Below are positions 61,505 to 64,000 of a stretch of DNA of 64,000 bases, one piece after another. Numbering within the stretch: the stretch's first letter is position 1; each line of letters starts with the position of its first letter. The position numbers and the translations under genes are program-made. Under the pieces are notes generated by a model. It did no database searches and was not told the DNA's origin. It saw only the letters and a program-made list of their open reading frames with translations. Origin of the DNA: Vallitaleaceae bacterium 9-2 (GTDB lineage: Bacteria > Bacillota > Clostridia > Lachnospirales > Vallitaleaceae); contig CP121691.1 of assembly GCA_038396585.1 (NCBI GenBank), forward strand, positions 3,534,001-3,598,000. The letters run 5' to 3'.

Positions 61505-62815
61505 TTATTCTGGTTGTACCCCTAATTGCTTCAATCGATCTTGAAGCTGACTTATAGAAAGTTCATTTGGCTTGATCTTGTTTTTTACAGATATCGCAGC
61601 TGCTATACCTACCGCTTGACCCATATTAACGCAAATTGGCATAACTCTATAACTTGAATGAGCCATATGGGTTCCTGAAATATTCCTTCCCGCTAGAAGC
61701 AACCCTTCAATTTTTTCTGGAACAAAACATCCATATGGAATCGAATAATATTTTGTTTGTTTAAAATGCTTTTGCTTTCCCGTTTCATCAAGACCGGCTC
61801 CCTCTAAATTATGTACATCAAAATTAAAATGTGCATTGACAACTGCCCAATCGTCAAATAACTTAGCCTCTAAAATATCCTTTTCTGTGATTGTTTGACG
61901 CCCAATAAAATGCCGAGTCTCACGAACACCAATAATAGATGCAGAACTCATAACATATGCATTTTCAAATCCTTGTATATTTTCCTTTAAAAATTTTTCA
62001 ATAATGGGAATTTGTTTTCTGCACTGTATTTCAGCTCTAGTTAGGTCTTCAGCTTTTGTTCCATCAACTTTAATTGCATTGGTCATATTTAATGTAACAA
62101 TACCAGGTAAGACAGATGGATATATCAAAACATGCCCTGCAGGATATGGGATATGCTTTCTTGCATATGATTGAAGATCCTCGCCATTTTTTAATTCGTA
62201 GCTATCTTCAAAAAATGTAACATATCGAACCTCTTTTGTCTTTACGCCCCCCATTTTAAACATGATTGTCATTGGTTGCATTTTTCCATCATACTCACGT
62301 CCTTTATAAAATCTAGCTCCTGACTTAGCAGCTATGTCGCCATCTCCACTTGCATCTACAATAACTTTCCCGTAAATCGCTTGTCGCCCGGATTTGTTTT
62401 CTATTACAACACCTTTGATTGCACTTTCTACCATGATAACATCTGCTGCAAATGTATATAATAATAAATCCACCTTTGCTTCCTCAATCATCTCTAGCAT
62501 TAATACTTTAAGTTGTTCTGGATTAATGAGTTTTTGTTCTTCCTTATAATCTAAGATATCATTACCATGTAAATAATTACTACGAACTAAGATTTCTTCA
62601 TAAAATCCACCCTTAGTATTTCCTGTCCAATGACTCATTAGTCCTGTTGTTGCAACTCCGCCTAGTTGACCGGATTGTTCAATCAATAAGGTCTTCGCCC
62701 CTTCTTTCCCTGCATTCACTGCTGCAGAAAAACCCGCCGGTCCACCGCCAATGACAATAACATCATAGTTGCCAAAGATTGGAATTTCTCTTTCTGCTTC
62801 AAAATACTTTTTCAT
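61505..62815 (-). CDS. FAD-dependent oxidoreductase (FAD_oxidored family)
   Basis: 436 residues. The FAD site is YDVIVIGGGPAGFSAAVNAGKEG, then QLGGVATTGLMSHW, VIVDASGDGDIAAKSGARFYKG, ETRHFIGRQTITEKDILEAK and the late GLLLAGRNISGTHMAHSSYRVMPICVNMGQAVG. It is the same family as the convergent gene but shorter, without the discoidin domain. There is no signal peptide. GAGGAGGCATAC precedes the ATG. It is divergent from the second PocR-AraC gene. Substrate unknown. Confidence 0.88.
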   Translation of the reverse strand: MKKYFEAEREIPIFGNYDVIVIGGGPAGFSAAVNAGKEGAKTLLIEQSGQLGGVATTGLMSHWTGNTKGGFYEEILVRSNYLHGNDILDYKEEQKLINPEQLKVLMLEMIEEAKVDLLLYTFAADVIMVESAIKGVVIENKSGRQAIYGKVIVDASGDGDIAAKSGARFYKGREYDGKMQPMTIMFKMGGVKTKEVRYVTFFEDSYELKNGEDLQSYARKHIPYPAGHVLIYPSVLPGIVTLNMTNAIKVDGTKAEDLTRAEIQCRKQIPIIEKFLKENIQGFENAYVMSSASIIGVRETRHFIGRQTITEKDILEAKLFDDWAVVNAHFNFDVHNLEGAGLDETGKQKHFKQTKYYSIPYGCFVPEKIEGLLLAGRNISGTHMAHSSYRVMPICVNMGQAVGIAAAISVKNKIKPNELSISQLQDRLKQLGVQPE

Positions 62816-62942
62816 GTATGCCTCCTCAATAATTTTATATTATAACTGTAACAAAAATGCGAAGAATGAGATATAAAATTATTTTTGAGTTTTAGTAAAA
62901 TATTTGGTATTATATGCTTATCAAAATATATTAGGTGAAATG

Positions 62943-63755
62943 ATGAATATTAAAAAAAATGAATATCTGCCAAAAACTATAACCTTAATTGAACAGAGTT
63001 TAAATGATTTGAAAAAAAACTATGATGTTTATATTAATTTTCATGATGTCATTGGTTTATCGCTTATTGATCAAGAGATTAGCCGTGTCCTCAATACATA
63101 TGCCTATCATCATAATTTTTATTGTAATCATATTAAATCTACCCCAGACGGATTTCATCAATGTATTAAGCAAAAAAATAAGGCATTGCATCATGCCTTT
63201 AAAATTCAAGAACCTTTTTGGGGACATTGCTATGCGGATTTTCACGAACTCGTTATCCCCATCATTATTAAAAATCATTATATTGGCGCTTTATTTATTG
63301 GAAATAATATCCTGTCAATAGCTAATTATCCTATATTCTATAGGGATTTAAAGATAATTTCTCTAATGTTTGATACTCTCTTTTATGATTACGAAAAATA
63401 CTTAATAACACGTACAGAAGACACCTCATATAGAGCCAAGAATTACATTGTAACAACTATGTCTTTTATCAAAGATAACTTCAATCAGGATTTGTCGCTT
63501 TCTTTGCTGGCTAAAAATGCTTTTTGCAATCCTACGTATTTAAGTTCTCAATTCAAAAAGATTACGAATATTACACTCAATCAATATATAACAAATATAC
63601 GTATCCAAGAATCTTTATATTATTTAGAATCTACCCATTTATCCATTACAAATATCGCTTTAAAAGTTGGTTTTAGTGATGGCTCTTACTACAGCAAAAA
63701 ATTTAAAGAACAAATGAATATTACGCCGATGCAATACAGACAAAGTCATATGTGA
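62943..63755 (+). CDS. AraC-family regulator with PocR-like sensory domain
   Basis: 270 residues from MNIKKNEYLPKTI (ATG at 62943, six bases after AGGTG; the ATG at 62940 is also possible, while a TTG at 62904 has no site). The N-terminal PocR-like domain (GFHQCIKQKNKALHHAFKIQEPFWGHCYADFHELVIPI) and the C-terminal AraC pair (LSLLAKNAFCNPTYLSSQFKKITN, ITNIALKVGFSDGSYYSKKFKEQMNITPMQYRQ) resemble the regulator at 58658. It probably controls the divergent FAD oxidoreductase. Confidence 0.88.
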   Translation: MNIKKNEYLPKTITLIEQSLNDLKKNYDVYINFHDVIGLSLIDQEISRVLNTYAYHHNFYCNHIKSTPDGFHQCIKQKNKALHHAFKIQEPFWGHCYADFHELVIPIIIKNHYIGALFIGNNILSIANYPIFYRDLKIISLMFDTLFYDYEKYLITRTEDTSYRAKNYIVTTMSFIKDNFNQDLSLSLLAKNAFCNPTYLSSQFKKITNITLNQYITNIRIQESLYYLESTHLSITNIALKVGFSDGSYYSKKFKEQMNITPMQYRQSHM

Positions 63756-63770
63756 TTTAGCGAATAACTC

Positions 63771-64000
63771 ACCCTTTTTATCTGATATTTGATTTTGCTT
63801 TCGATAGTCCTTTGGTGTCATTCCTGTTAATTTTTAAACACTTTACCAAAGTAACTTTGTAAAGCAAAGCTTAAATAATAAGAAATCTCAGATATAAACT
63901 AATCCGAATACTTGAGAAGATTTTTGCATTTTTCATTTTTTTATGAATATAGTGAACAACGGTAATTCCTTCTATCGGCTTAGATTGCTGCATTAATCGC
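63771..64000 (-). pseudogene. Remnant of an AraC-family regulator, frameshifted, runs off the right edge
   Basis: On the minus strand the region gives HYIHKKMKNAK, then in another frame SEISYYLSFALQSYFGKVFKN, then after a further shift KLTGMTPKDYRKQNQ, the recognisable end of an AraC helix-turn-helix domain. At least two frameshifts and a lost first recognition helix break it. No intact gene is left in 63756-64000. Confidence 0.65.

Noticed and set aside
1-64000. tRNA, rRNA, CRISPR arrays, insertion sequences, phage genes
   Set aside because: I looked for the usual motifs and gene families on both strands and saw none. A dedicated scan (tRNAscan, Rfam, ISfinder) would be needed to be certain.

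Overview
The window looks like a chromosomal segment of a low-GC anaerobic Firmicute, probably a clostridial relative of the Lachnospiraceae or Vallitalea-type lineages. This is inferred from AT-rich codon use, strong AGGAGG ribosome sites with some GTG and TTG starts, many YesMN/AraC regulators, ATPase-less sugar ABC importers, HD-GYP signalling proteins and a bacterial microcompartment (BMC). No rRNA, tRNA, CRISPR array, insertion sequence or phage gene was seen. Nearly all genes lie on the minus strand.

Layout. 1-2452: an LsrB/RhaS-like sugar-binding lipoprotein and two RbsC-type permeases, the last running off the left edge. 2578-11563: mostly housekeeping and signalling (ECF S-component, UPF0316 protein, HD hydrolase, two c-di-GMP proteins, DAHP synthase, a TDT-family transporter coupled to a C_GCAxxG_C_C protein). 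11662-15017: a LacI regulator, a GH4 6-phospho-glycosidase and a BadF-type sugar kinase. 15125-18380: a third HD-GYP protein, a coiled-coil protein, and a TetR regulator with a small membrane protein and a compound operator.

18498-34656 is the outstanding feature. It is one unidirectional operon of 19 genes between a good sigma-A-like promoter (34736-34764) and a strong terminator (18423-18456). It encodes a ribose-type ABC importer, 5-methylthioribose kinase (MtnK), methylthioribose-1-phosphate isomerase (MtnA), a class II aldolase with a BMC-targeting-like tail, a PduP-type CoA-acylating aldehyde dehydrogenase, four BMC-H proteins, one BMC-T, one BMC-P vertex protein, PduL, an iron alcohol dehydrogenase, a cytosolic solute-binding-like protein, a CoA-disulfide-reductase-type flavoprotein and a two-subunit CoA-transferase-family enzyme. 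Read together, the genes predict the DHAP shunt inside a shell: imported 5-deoxyribose and/or 5-methylthioribose is phosphorylated, isomerised and cleaved to DHAP plus acetaldehyde or methylthioacetaldehyde. The aldehyde is then oxidised to acyl-CoA and acyl-phosphate or reduced to the alcohol. No diol dehydratase, fucose or rhamnose isomerase/kinase or ethanolamine lyase is present. I do not recall a characterised BMC of this type.

34939-50359 is a sulfated-glycan locus: a DeoR regulator, three sulfatases without signal peptides, a GH88 unsaturated glucuronyl hydrolase, an ATPase-less ABC importer, a membrane-bound AraC regulator, and a hexosamine salvage trio (nucleotidyltransferase, NahK-like kinase, GalE). 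This fits import of sulfated unsaturated glycosaminoglycan disaccharides and their breakdown in the cytoplasm.

50503-64000 is regulator-rich accessory DNA: an AraC/cupin regulator with a palindromic operator; a decayed PQQ-type aldose dehydrogenase gene carrying six in-frame stops; an ATPase-less ABC importer under a YesMN two-component system and a PocR-AraC regulator; two FAD-dependent oxidoreductases; another PocR-AraC regulator; and a frameshifted AraC remnant at the right edge.
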